NCBI GenBank assembly: GCA_964478775.1
Contig: CAYZJC010000008.1
Location: 1-52,821 of the forward strand
Direction: 5' to 3'
Length of the DNA stretch: 52,821 bases
From: PNMQ01 sp964478775
GTDB taxonomy: Bacteria; Pseudomonadota; Alphaproteobacteria; Paracaedibacterales; CAIOTO01
In this document: positions 24,191 to 34,226 of the stretch, piece by piece
Layout of the letters: each line of letters begins with the position of its first letter
Numbering within the stretch: the stretch's first letter is position 1
Notes under the pieces: model-generated
The model's input: the letters and a program-made list of their open reading frames with translations, nothing else
Database searches by the model: none
Told to the model about the DNA's origin: nothing
Translations under genes and position numbers: made by a program

Positions 24191-26434
24191 CTAACCTTCA
24201 AAATCATCTCTGTCCCTTTTTTTGACATTCTTTTTCGGTGATGCCTCTAAGGGAATATCTGAGGCAATCTCTAAGTCAGCTAATTTACTTTTCCATCTTT
24301 CTTGTGGAATATAGTCCGCCATCTCTAGAGCCTGCGCTTGTTGATTTGAGGAAAGATTTTCACTTTCAAACAATGACAAAATAGCTTGCATAATCAATGG
24401 CGCAATTTCACTATCGGCCATGCTTGATCTGCCACCTGCTTGATATAGTGCACTTGCAAACTGTTCTTTATGTGCCTCTGTATCTAACGCCAGCAATAAC
24501 AGCTTTTTTTCAAACAAAAGGTTAGCTTCCTTGTCATGGAAAATCGCATTTAATTCTGCATCATCCAAATCACGAAGGCACGTATATAATCGTTCCTGCA
24601 TCCCTGCTACACAGCTTAATTGGTGCCTACTGTTTAAGTATGCAGTAACAGACTCATTTATAAAACTATTAATAAATAAATCTAATTTATCAGCATGATA
24701 TTGATTAACAAATGTTAAAATAGTTTGTGAAGTTGGAAGAGACGTATCATCCAAAATTTCATTCACTGTTTTTTTTGCATTCTGAAGCTGTGTAGACTGC
24801 CCTGAAGCAGTTGACATTTGCTTAAACTTTGAATCAAAAATCACCTTAATCTGCTGCTTAGTCAGAAGCTGGATACCAGCAATACGTGATCTGATATTCT
24901 CAAGAACAGGTGTGATTTTATCCCTACTATATTTATGAATTTCATGAGCAAAACCTGTTTGCTGAGGGGCCACCACTCTTCCTCTATTCTCTCGTGCTAG
25001 AATTTCTTGTGTAAATTGCTCACGCATGTCTTCTGGCAATTGCCTAAAAATAGATTCTGCAATCCAGTACCTATTGTTAGTCATGACTGTAAGACTAATA
25101 CTATCTCGATATGCTTGCACTAATGTTGCTTCAGAAGGTCTCATGTGCGCAAGCTCAGGTGAATGTAAAAACCACTGCACAACGTCAAACCTGTTCTTCT
25201 TGACAGCCCTTAAAAAAGCCTCATTAATTCCATCTTGATTTGGCTGGGCCGGACATGCTGATGAAAAAATCCACTTAATAATAGGCAGATGATTGCTATA
25301 GGCAGCATTTTTAAAAGTTTGCGTAATCACAGCTTGTGACAATTGAACGTGATTATTTTCAACAAGCCACTTGATTAATGTTAAATTTCCATAAGTTCCA
25401 CAATCTTTAAACGCCTGTAGAACTGCATTCTTATGCGGTTTTATTAAGCTCGTATGAGACAAAAAAGTTTGAATAGCATCTGTGAATTTATTTTCATTTA
25501 ATTTCTTAAGCCCCGCATTAATGATGCTCCCTTGTATTTCCGTGCATAATTCAGATGCCAAAAACCATGCTATCATGGCGTGAGTCTGCTGGCTCAACAT
25601 AACATAATTTTGATGTGCATCTATACAAAATTGGGGGTGGGTTAAAGCCATACTTTCATATTTACACAGCGTCATGAATACTGATGAAATTGTTTCTTGT
25701 TTCAGTTTTAACTGAGAACTTTGACGCAAAAGAATCTCAATATTTGGTATATCATTAACAGCTACAAGGTGCATAAATAATTCATCAAAGATATTTTTTG
25801 AAAAATCGCAGTTACCCACTCTAGACATGAGCAATTGCAAACACTCAATATTTTCCACAGAAACATCTATTATAATATTTGCAAGATCAATATTTTTTAA
25901 AAATGAATATCTATAATTAAATAACCAATTCATTATTTCAATTTCCACCTCGGGATTTCTCGTATTGAACAAAGCCTTTTCTATCCCTTTGTCAGAAAAA
26001 TACTGATTATGTTTACACCTAAGCAATAAGTTCAAGCAAGGAAGGTCTGCCAAGGTTGCAGCAATGACTAACGCCTCATTAAGTGCGTCTGCTGATGGAT
26101 CACTCCAAAAGCTTGATAACATCTCGTTAACACCATTTTCATCTTTTAGTCTCACAAGCTGTAACAATGCGTTATCAGCATCACCATATTGTAAAATCAA
26201 CCGGTTATACTTATCATCATAATAATTTTCTCCAAAAAACAATAGAGCATCTTCATCATATCTATGACTACCTTCAATCGCACATTCCTCATAAACAACA
26301 CTGCTTGTCCATGAGGCAGAATCTGTTGGCCCATCACTTGGATTATAGGGATTACACCCATCATCCATTGCAAATACACTCCCCATCATCCCAAAGTAAA
26401 AACTTAGTTTTAATTTTAATAATTTTGATTTCAT
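24191..26434 (-). CDS. large exported ankyrin-like repeat protein
   Basis: ATG 26434, behind GAGGG at good spacing, gives 747 residues; an ATG 12 bases upstream has no such site. A signal peptide (MKSKLLKLKLSFYFGMMGSVFA) precedes many degenerate ankyrin-like helix pairs to about residue 430, for example FKDCGTYGNLTLIKWLVEN, FKNAAYSNHLPIIKWIFSSA and FLRAVKKNRFDVVQWFLHSP. The C-terminal third is helical. The protein ends SPKKNVKKRDRDDFEG, a basic cluster like a eukaryotic nuclear localisation signal. Ankyrin proteins of intracellular bacteria are often effectors; that role here is inference. It is divergent from znuA. Confidence 0.78.
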   Translation of the reverse strand: MKSKLLKLKLSFYFGMMGSVFAMDDGCNPYNPSDGPTDSASWTSSVVYEECAIEGSHRYDEDALLFFGENYYDDKYNRLILQYGDADNALLQLVRLKDENGVNEMLSSFWSDPSADALNEALVIAATLADLPCLNLLLRCKHNQYFSDKGIEKALFNTRNPEVEIEIMNWLFNYRYSFLKNIDLANIIIDVSVENIECLQLLMSRVGNCDFSKNIFDELFMHLVAVNDIPNIEILLRQSSQLKLKQETISSVFMTLCKYESMALTHPQFCIDAHQNYVMLSQQTHAMIAWFLASELCTEIQGSIINAGLKKLNENKFTDAIQTFLSHTSLIKPHKNAVLQAFKDCGTYGNLTLIKWLVENNHVQLSQAVITQTFKNAAYSNHLPIIKWIFSSACPAQPNQDGINEAFLRAVKKNRFDVVQWFLHSPELAHMRPSEATLVQAYRDSISLTVMTNNRYWIAESIFRQLPEDMREQFTQEILARENRGRVVAPQQTGFAHEIHKYSRDKITPVLENIRSRIAGIQLLTKQQIKVIFDSKFKQMSTASGQSTQLQNAKKTVNEILDDTSLPTSQTILTFVNQYHADKLDLFINSFINESVTAYLNSRHQLSCVAGMQERLYTCLRDLDDAELNAIFHDKEANLLFEKKLLLLALDTEAHKEQFASALYQAGGRSSMADSEIAPLIMQAILSLFESENLSSNQQAQALEMADYIPQERWKSKLADLEIASDIPLEASPKKNVKKRDRDDFEG

Positions 26435-26675
26435 AAACACCCTCATTTAATTTAAATCTTTAATTTAGAAATCAAAATACTACAACTTAATATTTATTAC
26501 AATAACTTTTTACTTTAATATTTCTGATAAATTTTACAATCATTTTTTTATTATTTGAAATTTTTATACATAAAAATTACTATGATTGCACAATATTAAA
26601 ATAGAGCTTTCTTTTATGCTAAAAACTTGCTAGATTAAAGGTCATAAAATAAACAACTACTTGATTTTAATATAT

Positions 26676-27818
26676 ATGAATAAAAACAACGTTTTAATAA
26701 ACAGCATTTTCTCAAACACTAAACCACTAGCAGTTATGCTCATATCGTTTATGTATACGCTATTCGCTATACCTGCCTTAGGTGCAGAAAGTTCCTCCCC
26801 ATCTCCTGACACAGCCAAAGCATCTGCGCAAACATCCCTCAACGTTATTGTCAGTTTAAAACCAATTTATGGTCTGGTCTGCGCCCTCACCAAAGGCATT
26901 ACACAACCTACCCTTTTAACAGCCAGCACGCAAAGCGCCCACACCTTATCACTTTCAAGTCACGATATTCGCCGATTAAGTCAAGCTGATGCTGTCATAT
27001 GGGCGGGCCCTGCTTACGAACTTGTAATGGCAAAAGCTTTATCGTTGTGTGTAGAAGATACAAAATTATTCACATGCCAAGAGGCCCCTGGGCTTAAACT
27101 CTTACCCATTCGCAGAGGAGCATTGTTTCCCGGCTGCGCTTGCACACATCACACAGCAACTGAGGATAATCAACCTCATGAACACGTTCACACCCAGCAT
27201 GATGGCCATTTTTGGTTAGATATTGCCAATGCAAAAGTGATTGCTAACCACCTACATGACCGCCTTTTAAAAGTTGCGCCTCATCATGAAAAAAAATTAC
27301 AAGACAATTTGGAAAAACTACTTGTTGACCTTGACAAATTTGAAGAGGTGTTAAAGCATCTGTTAACCCCCATAAATGGTAAAGCAGCTTTGGCAGACCA
27401 TGATTCACTACAGTATTTTGAACAAAATTATGGCTTTTCTATTCGCGGCGTTTTAGTGGCTGATGATGGCGTCCCCCCTTCCCTCAAACATATTCAACTC
27501 TTAACGCAAGAATTAGATACCAATATTGATGAAAAAATCATTACAGCATTCTTATACACAAAGTCAGCCATAGCACATGCGCCGCAGCTGGTTGAAAAAT
27601 TAGCAAATCCATACAATTTGCCAGTTACCGCAATTGACTATGATGGGTCAATGATCACATGCGCACAAGAAGACCACCACCAATATTATCAGCTTATTTT
27701 GATGACCCTGGCCAAACAATTACTAACGGCATTTCAAGTGAACACAGCTGAATCGCCTGTTCCTTTAAAACCTGAAAATGAAGAAGTTCTTTCAAAAAAG
27801 TTAAAAACTGCTGCATAA
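26676..27818 (+). CDS. znuA: zinc (metal) ABC transporter substrate-binding protein, ZnuA-like
   Basis: A periplasmic cluster A-I metal-binding protein. ATG 26676 gives 380 residues with a signal peptide ending near PALGA; the longer frame would need a TTG start. Features are VIVSLKPIYGLVCALTKGIT, LSSHDIRRLSQADAVIWAGP, a His-rich loop (CTHHTATEDNQPHEHVHTQH) and GHFWLDIANAKVIANHL with its metal-binding histidine. ALADHDSLQYFEQNYGF follows. The His-rich loop points to zinc. No ZnuB or ZnuC genes and no clear Zur box are seen nearby, so the transporter is encoded elsewhere or this is an orphan. nadK follows 32 nt downstream. Confidence 0.88.
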   Translation: MNKNNVLINSIFSNTKPLAVMLISFMYTLFAIPALGAESSSPSPDTAKASAQTSLNVIVSLKPIYGLVCALTKGITQPTLLTASTQSAHTLSLSSHDIRRLSQADAVIWAGPAYELVMAKALSLCVEDTKLFTCQEAPGLKLLPIRRGALFPGCACTHHTATEDNQPHEHVHTQHDGHFWLDIANAKVIANHLHDRLLKVAPHHEKKLQDNLEKLLVDLDKFEEVLKHLLTPINGKAALADHDSLQYFEQNYGFSIRGVLVADDGVPPSLKHIQLLTQELDTNIDEKIITAFLYTKSAIAHAPQLVEKLANPYNLPVTAIDYDGSMITCAQEDHHQYYQLILMTLAKQLLTAFQVNTAESPVPLKPENEEVLSKKLKTAA

Positions 27819-27850
27819 TAAGGGATAGTATCTCACAAAGCATTAATATA

Positions 27851-28714
27851 ATGGTATCAGCTACAGTGCATTCATCCCCTTTAAAAATAACTTTATTTAC
27901 GGGGGAATCGGAACAGGCAAAAAAACTAGCAGACCTTTTGCAAAAAAAATTCACCTTTGTTCACCCGAGGGATGCAACTGTCGGCCTTGTCTTAGGGGGT
28001 GACGGCGTCATGTTAAAAGCAATGCATGACCAAATTAAATTAAGCACTGAACGCCCAAAGAATAATGACACAGCTATTGGCGCCCCCTCAGCAGACCTGT
28101 TTAAATTGCCTTTATATGGCATCAATTGTGGGACCATTGGTTTTTTGATGAATGCCGTTGATGAAGAATCACTTAACACCATTGAAGACCTCATTTCACA
28201 AGCTGAACAAACACGCCTTGTCCCGCTTAAAGCTATCGTTCGAACGTTAGATGGCCAAAAACAGCTACTACACGGGATCAATGAAATCACTATACTGCGA
28301 GAAACGCACCAAGCCAGCCATATAGAAATTTCAATTAACAATGAAGTTGTGATGACGAACCTAGTGGGAGACGGCGTATTATTGTCAACCCCAGCAGGAA
28401 GCACTGCTTACAATTATTCAGCAGGCGGGCCGATTTTACCCTTAGGGTCGAAAGCACTGGCTTTAACGGCCCTTAATTCCTACAAACCACGCAGATGGGG
28501 CGGTGCCATTTTAGACAATAAAGCCATCGTCAAGTTTAAAGTGTTAGATGCACATCATCGACATACCTCTATCACCGCTGATTGGTTCACCATTTCAAAG
28601 GTACAAGAAGTTGAAATTAGGGAGGACACTTCACATGCGTGTCATTTGCTTTTTGACCAAAAACACAATTTGGAAGCACGCATTTTACAACAACAATTCC
28701 CACACCAGCATTAA
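27851..28714 (+). CDS. nadK: NAD kinase
   Basis: Phosphorylates NAD to NADP with ATP. The 287 residues show the family motifs: VGLVLGGDGVMLKAMH (GGDG), YGINCGTIGFLMNA, the NE-containing LLHGINEITILRE and GDGVLLSTPAGSTAYNYSAG. The aspartate of GGDG is the catalytic base in known structures. It is 32 nt behind znuA and probably shares its transcript. A short tandem repeat lies just past the stop. Confidence 0.96.
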   Translation: MVSATVHSSPLKITLFTGESEQAKKLADLLQKKFTFVHPRDATVGLVLGGDGVMLKAMHDQIKLSTERPKNNDTAIGAPSADLFKLPLYGINCGTIGFLMNAVDEESLNTIEDLISQAEQTRLVPLKAIVRTLDGQKQLLHGINEITILRETHQASHIEISINNEVVMTNLVGDGVLLSTPAGSTAYNYSAGGPILPLGSKALALTALNSYKPRRWGGAILDNKAIVKFKVLDAHHRHTSITADWFTISKVQEVEIREDTSHACHLLFDQKHNLEARILQQQFPHQH

Positions 28715-28731
28715 CCATAGCCCTATGCAAG

Positions 28732-28755
28732 GGTCAGGAGGTCAGGAGGTCAGGA
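28732..28755. repeat. three tandem copies of GGTCAGGA
   Basis: GGTCAGGA is repeated three times head to tail and then GGTTA, in the 91-base gap between convergent nadK and the next gene. It is a short microsatellite-like array with no coding content. Confidence 0.85.
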
Positions 28756-28805
28756 GGTTAGAAAGAGTATGATGCATTATTCATCACTTCTACTCCTTGT
28801 CCCGC

Positions 28806-30335
28806 TCAATCATCATCATTGTCGCTATCGCTGCAACTCTCACTATCACTCTCTTGTTCCAAATGCCACCAATCTTTAACACCACTTTTTTTTGCTTTTT
28901 TCTTACAGGCAGTACGTTCTCTTAGATTCCGTCTTTGCGCATCCTTCACTTCAATCCCAGAAGCTTGCTTTTGACTCTTCTCCTGTGCAGTAAGCTCGTA
29001 TTCCAATACGTCTGTATTGTCGTTAAATGACACACTTTTTCGCAGATTAATCCCTCCTCCGCTGCTTAAACTAGCAATGATCTTTTTTCTTCTGCTCTCA
29101 TGCAGTGCCATTTCATACGGCCCTATAGCATCAACTTGAATACGTATTTTCTGCAATTTATCAACACAAGGAATATAAGGGAATAACAAATCATCTGCAC
29201 GACTATTTAAAATACCTTCAATCAACACTTTATAATTATTGACGGCAGCATTTTCTAACACAGGCCAGACCTCCTCTGTGCTAAGACGCGGTAAGAAACC
29301 TCTCTCTTGCATCTGCTGAATCAAAATTAAATTATTATTAAAATCAGTTTGAATAGCGTTAATCAGTTTAACTATGGATATCTCTCGCATATCAGCAGAC
29401 ATGCTATGACTTGAATCAAGAATCATTTGAATCAAATGAATGTTATTATTTTCTGCACATTTGTACACGAAATCACTTCTTTTGAAACATGTCACTAATT
29501 GGTTCCCATATTTTTCTAACAACAGTGTTAACATTCCATCAAAATTATGACGTGAAACATTATCTAATATTCCTATAATTTGGGCTATATTAGACTGATC
29601 TATTGTCGCACCAAAAGAATTTAACAAATCAAGGTCGGCAGCAAAAATACGCTCTTTTTCCGCATCGGTAAACTGTTGCTTTTGTAACTTTTTCGCATAC
29701 CCAGGTTCTGAGCGCTGCTTAATTTGATGCAGCACTGACTGCTCAATTTCTCCAAGATGAGACATGGCTTTGAAAGAGAGAATAAAAAAGTTTCTTTCTG
29801 CTTTTGTATCCTTATATAATTGAATTAAGTTATACATATTAAGTAAGTTTAATTTTTCTGACCTTTCAATAATCTGTTGTAATGAATACAACTTTTTTTC
29901 TAATATAGCCAGTATCTTGTCATTTCTCTTTCTTGACAAAAGAGGCACCCCTGAACTTGTAGCAATCGCATATGATGACTCATATAGCTCATATAATTCA
30001 CTCATATCAAATTGAATAGGCCAATACTCTCTATTCAAAGATAAACTGAACACCTTTGTAACAAAATTAGCATTATGTAATGCAACTGAACGCCTGACTA
30101 TCTCTTTCATGTCATCCACGCTAAATTTTTGCAAAGAACCTGACTGGATCTCTTTTTCAATTTGCATGTCACCATCACGATTGTTTCTTAGAAATATAGC
30201 GATTTCTTCATTGCGCTGATCAGCAGTCATGCTGCTATTAATAGTCAATATACTAGGACGGCGATCTATTTCCATAGACACTGCGTATTCATTCAAACCC
30301 AGCAATAAGCCTAACAATATAAGTGATTTTTTCAT
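28806..30335 (-). CDS. exported protein with ankyrin-like helices and acidic tail
   Basis: A 509-residue protein, not recognised as a known family. It has a signal peptide (MKKSLILLGLLLGLNEYAVS). Helical repeats with ankyrin-like spacing follow (KCAENNNIHLIQMILDSS, LENAAVNNYKVLIEGILNSR). The C-terminus has a basic cluster (RTACKKKAKKSGVKDW) followed by an acidic Ser/Asp tail (ESDSESCSDSDNDDD). The basic-acidic tail recalls nuclear proteins of eukaryotes and parallels the basic end of the gene at 24191-26434. It is divergent from the PHA depolymerase gene. Delivery to a host is a hypothesis only. Confidence 0.72.
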   Translation of the reverse strand: MKKSLILLGLLLGLNEYAVSMEIDRRPSILTINSSMTADQRNEEIAIFLRNNRDGDMQIEKEIQSGSLQKFSVDDMKEIVRRSVALHNANFVTKVFSLSLNREYWPIQFDMSELYELYESSYAIATSSGVPLLSRKRNDKILAILEKKLYSLQQIIERSEKLNLLNMYNLIQLYKDTKAERNFFILSFKAMSHLGEIEQSVLHQIKQRSEPGYAKKLQKQQFTDAEKERIFAADLDLLNSFGATIDQSNIAQIIGILDNVSRHNFDGMLTLLLEKYGNQLVTCFKRSDFVYKCAENNNIHLIQMILDSSHSMSADMREISIVKLINAIQTDFNNNLILIQQMQERGFLPRLSTEEVWPVLENAAVNNYKVLIEGILNSRADDLLFPYIPCVDKLQKIRIQVDAIGPYEMALHESRRKKIIASLSSGGGINLRKSVSFNDNTDVLEYELTAQEKSQKQASGIEVKDAQRRNLRERTACKKKAKKSGVKDWWHLEQESDSESCSDSDNDDD

Positions 30336-30475
30336 ACGATAAATCTTTTATTCAAATTGAACTATATAGTATCATCAATCAAACAAGTTAATAAATGATT
30401 TATTTTTACAATCTTAATTATTTATTAATAAAATTACTTTAAAGTAAAACAAAGTCATAAGAAGTAGTTTGATTA

Positions 30476-31720
30476 ATGCTATACCATTTACATGAATTTC
30501 AAAAAGCAGCAGCTTTCCCCACACACGAATGGAGCGAGGCCAGTCGTCTCTTTTTAGATGCAACCTATATGAGCCATACACCTGTTGGCAACTATATTTC
30601 TGCCACTTATAATATGCTTGAGCGTGCAACGAAAGAATTTGAAAAACCTGCTTTCAATCTACCCACTTTTACCTATCATTGGCACGGTCAAGACTTAACA
30701 GGCAATGTAAATGAAGTTGTGGTTTTAGAAAAACCATTTATGAAGCTATTAAAGTTTGAACGCACTAACCAAGAAGGCGCACCTTTTGGGGCCAATCAAC
30801 CAAAGGTATTGATTGTGGCACCATTATCGGGTCACTATGCGACATTGCTTCGCGACACAGTGCGCACATACCTACCGCATTTCAATGTATATATTACCGA
30901 CTGGGAAAATGCACGCGATATCCCCCTATCACAAGGGCCATTTCATTTAGAAGATTATACCGATTACATAGTGGAACTCATTCAGCATTTCCACGGCAAT
31001 ATTCACCTGGTGGCTGTGTGTCAGCCTGTCGTCCCGGTTCTCATGGCGACAGCACATTTGGCTGCGCACTATGCAGCTTACCAACCTAAAAGCATGATCT
31101 TAATGGGAGGGCCAATTGACACGCGTATTAATCCGGGTAAAGTCAATATATTTGCAAAAGAACATTCCTTTCAGTGGTTCACGAATAACATTATTGACAC
31201 CGTTCCTTTTCAATATAAAGGTGCTGGTCGTCATGTTTGCCCGGGCTTTATTATGTTAGATGGCTTTATGGCACTCAATATCGATCGACATCAAGATGCT
31301 GCTCTTAATTTATTTAAACACCTTATCCAAGGGGATATGGAAACCGTTGAAAACCATAAGATTTTTTATGATGAGTATCGTGCTGTGATGGACATTCCTG
31401 GTGAATATTACCTAGATAGCATTGATTTCGTGTTTCAACGTCACCTTTTACCGCAAGGTCAAATGAAATATAAAGGCGAATTTATTGACTTGAAAGCCAT
31501 TAGACAAACGGCCCTTTTAACCATTGAAGGTGAAAGGGATGATATTTCATGCGTCGGGCAAACCTTTGCAGCGCACGATTTATGCAGTAGTCTTAGCAGT
31601 GATAAAAAAGACCACTTCCTACAACACGACGTTGGGCATTACGGTATCTTCAATGGTAAAAGATTCAGACAATTTATTTTCCCTAAAATGAAAAAATTTA
31701 TTAAGTACCACGACTTATAG
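30476..31720 (+). CDS. phaZ: intracellular polyhydroxyalkanoate depolymerase
   Basis: Breaks down stored poly-3-hydroxybutyrate granules. The 414 residues start MLYHLHEFQKAAAFPTHEWS, typical of PhaZ of rhizobial and rickettsial relatives. They contain KVLIVAPLSGHYATLLRDTV, YITDWENARDIPLSQGPFHL and the lipase-like box with nucleophilic cysteine in HLVAVCQPVVPVLMATA. Near the C-terminus HDVGHYGIFNGKRFRQ carries the catalytic histidine. No PHA synthase is in the window. The lytic transglycosylase follows on the same strand. Confidence 0.93.
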   Translation: MLYHLHEFQKAAAFPTHEWSEASRLFLDATYMSHTPVGNYISATYNMLERATKEFEKPAFNLPTFTYHWHGQDLTGNVNEVVVLEKPFMKLLKFERTNQEGAPFGANQPKVLIVAPLSGHYATLLRDTVRTYLPHFNVYITDWENARDIPLSQGPFHLEDYTDYIVELIQHFHGNIHLVAVCQPVVPVLMATAHLAAHYAAYQPKSMILMGGPIDTRINPGKVNIFAKEHSFQWFTNNIIDTVPFQYKGAGRHVCPGFIMLDGFMALNIDRHQDAALNLFKHLIQGDMETVENHKIFYDEYRAVMDIPGEYYLDSIDFVFQRHLLPQGQMKYKGEFIDLKAIRQTALLTIEGERDDISCVGQTFAAHDLCSSLSSDKKDHFLQHDVGHYGIFNGKRFRQFIFPKMKKFIKYHDL

Positions 31721-31907
31721 ATTGTCCCCTACACGCTTACGCACGTGGTGACTTGTCCCTATAAAAATGGCACGCGCATGCGCACAGTCTTCAATTTAAA
31801 AACGCCATACAAGCACCCCTTTCACTTAGTCTTGCGGATTCTTTTTGCTATCAATTTTAAAGCCTTCTATAATGAAGAACATTGTCACAAAAAGGAATGT
31901 ATGTCAC

Positions 31908-34055
31908 ATGTCACTTGGTTTTATATCTCAACTTGTTCCAGTTATAAAATCAGGCATTAAATTTTTTTCCATTTTGTTTTTATTTGCCAATTGTGCAATG
32001 GCTCAAACGAAAATCATTGCCCGGCCAAATCAAAATAAAGGCTCAACGACTATTGAAGGAACAGCCACAAACCGAAACGCTAAGTTTTTATTTACGGAAT
32101 GGGAAGATTTATTAAAAGGCGCACATACATTTGATGACCTTTACGCCTTTATCAAAGCAAACCCCAATTGGCCGCGCCTTGATGCTCTTCGCATTAAGGC
32201 TGAAAAGTCTTTAGTATTTCAAGATAGCAGCCTCGACCCCAATGATGAAGATTCAAAAAAAAGACTGCAGCGCATCGCAAATTTTTTCAGTGAATACGCC
32301 CCCCTGACAGGTGTAGGGCAATTTATATATGCGCGCACTTTGTTAAGCCTACAACTCGTTTTTGAAGCCAAAATTGAATTTCACAAACTCGTCACCAGCT
32401 TTAGTATACCTAAAGAGGTTTTTCCCTACATGGTCTCTTATAAAAAATATCTTCCTTTAAAGTGGCTCAACATGCAGGCAAACCATTTATTGTTAATTGC
32501 AAACCACAAAGCAATTGATAATCTCTACCCTTATCTTTCCTCTAATGAACAAGAGCGCATTCGTGTAAGACAACAACTGTTAACCTATGATAAGTCGGCC
32601 GTATCAAAAGCCTATAAGTTTTTAAATGAATCAAACCATCAGCAAGGTATTCGGCTTTCCTTAATTCGCTATTATTTACATTTTGATACCCCCGACAGCA
32701 ACGAAAAAGCTTTCGATTTGATACAAAACATTTCTTTTAGCGATGAAAGAATGCACCCGGAACCTTATTGGAAAGTGCGTCATAAACTGGCGCGTGCCCT
32801 TATCAACCAAAGGCGCTATCAAGACGCTTACAAAGTTGTGAAATTTCATGGCTATGAAGTCAACGACAAAACAGTTGGAAAGGATTATCGCTGCAGTGAA
32901 GATTGTGTCAACGCGATTACCACCACAGCTTGGCTTGGTATTGAATATGGCAATGAGCCGCTTCGTGCCCTTGGGGTATTAAAAGACCTTGAAGGGTATG
33001 TCAGTAGCCACATTAGTAAAGCTAGGATTATCTTTTGGACGGCAAAAGCCCATATAGCCATGAGCCAATTGCCCTTGGCATACAAGGTGCTGATAAAAGC
33101 AAGTCAATTTCGTTCAACCTTTTATGGACAAGTTGCGCTGTCATATCTGCAATCTGTTGAATTTCAAAACTTTGACAAACTCCTTGCCCATTCAACACCG
33201 CCCGTTCAACACAATCTCTTTCCAACAGCTGACATAAGCAAAAAAGAAAGACGGGCTTTTGCAGCCCTCGACTTAGTGCGCGTGATTAAAACAGTGCCTA
33301 AAGTTTTACAAGACGAATATGCAGACCATTTTTTTAGCGCCCTTTTACAATTAAATTCAAGTCTTGTTTTCCAACAACTTGTATTCGACTTAGCCAAAGA
33401 AAAAAAAGACCTTGCATTTGCTGTCAGGCTTTCAAAAAAGAAACATATGACATTTAGGTTTGTCTACCCGCTTTTAAAAGCTAGCACGCAAAAACAAACA
33501 ATTAAGAAACTAATGGGTAAGATTAACCAAGATATTTTACAACCCGACCCAAGCTTTTTACCAGCGTTAGTGCATGCGATTATACGCCGTGAAAGCGTCT
33601 TTGATGAACGCGCCTTAAGCAGTGCGAATGCAAAAGGAATGATGCAGCTGATCACCCCTACCGCCAACACAGAATCTGGCCAGCTTTCAAAAAACTTTGG
33701 CATATCAATAAGCAGGCCAATCAATTTATTTGACCGTAACACAAACATTCTCTTAGGCATGTCTCACCTTATTACTCTCATTAAGGAATTTGACTACAAT
33801 CTCGTTATGGCAATTGCTGCCTATAATGCTGGCCCTGCCCCCATTAAGAAATGGACACAAAATTTTGGCCACCCCAACCGCGCTGATATAGACATCATCA
33901 ACTGGATAGAATCTATCCCCTATTGGGAAACCAGAAACTATGTCCAACGTGTGCTTGAGTCCTTTATGGTGTATCAGCAAATTTTAGCAGAACAAGAGCG
34001 TGTGCACTTCACACCAGATGTTATGGCACAAATTTCAAAACCTTTAAATAAGTAA
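31908..34055 (+). CDS. slt: soluble lytic murein transglycosylase
   Basis: Cleaves peptidoglycan glycan strands in the periplasm. ATG 31908 gives 715 residues with a signal peptide (IKFFSILFLFANCAMA); two upstream in-frame ATGs (31845, 31872) look less likely. The long helical superhelix of the Slt70 type fills the first 550 residues. The SLT domain follows, with the catalytic Glu in HAIIRRESVFDERALSSANA, then GMMQLITPTA, then NILLGMSHL and MAIAAYNAGPAPIKKW. The length and order match Slt rather than the shorter Mlt enzymes. Confidence 0.92.
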   Translation: MSLGFISQLVPVIKSGIKFFSILFLFANCAMAQTKIIARPNQNKGSTTIEGTATNRNAKFLFTEWEDLLKGAHTFDDLYAFIKANPNWPRLDALRIKAEKSLVFQDSSLDPNDEDSKKRLQRIANFFSEYAPLTGVGQFIYARTLLSLQLVFEAKIEFHKLVTSFSIPKEVFPYMVSYKKYLPLKWLNMQANHLLLIANHKAIDNLYPYLSSNEQERIRVRQQLLTYDKSAVSKAYKFLNESNHQQGIRLSLIRYYLHFDTPDSNEKAFDLIQNISFSDERMHPEPYWKVRHKLARALINQRRYQDAYKVVKFHGYEVNDKTVGKDYRCSEDCVNAITTTAWLGIEYGNEPLRALGVLKDLEGYVSSHISKARIIFWTAKAHIAMSQLPLAYKVLIKASQFRSTFYGQVALSYLQSVEFQNFDKLLAHSTPPVQHNLFPTADISKKERRAFAALDLVRVIKTVPKVLQDEYADHFFSALLQLNSSLVFQQLVFDLAKEKKDLAFAVRLSKKKHMTFRFVYPLLKASTQKQTIKKLMGKINQDILQPDPSFLPALVHAIIRRESVFDERALSSANAKGMMQLITPTANTESGQLSKNFGISISRPINLFDRNTNILLGMSHLITLIKEFDYNLVMAIAAYNAGPAPIKKWTQNFGHPNRADIDIINWIESIPYWETRNYVQRVLESFMVYQQILAEQERVHFTPDVMAQISKPLNK

Positions 34056-34226
34056 CATATCTTCAAGAACCTTTTTATAGATTTAAAATTGGTAAAATTT
34101 ATATAAATTTTGATGCAAATTCATGATAAGATGGATTTCATCCTGATCACCCATCAGATCAACCTATCACACACTTTATAAGGAATACACCACAATATAA
34201 AGTTACTATTAAAGGAGACTTCTCTT

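Noticed and set aside
26447..26675. Zur-type operator ahead of the znuA-like gene
   Set aside because: No palindrome resembling a Zur or Fur box could be found in the AT-rich sequence.
31745..31960. Small reading frame between phaZ and slt
   Set aside because: It overlaps the start of slt in another frame and has no match or ribosome site.
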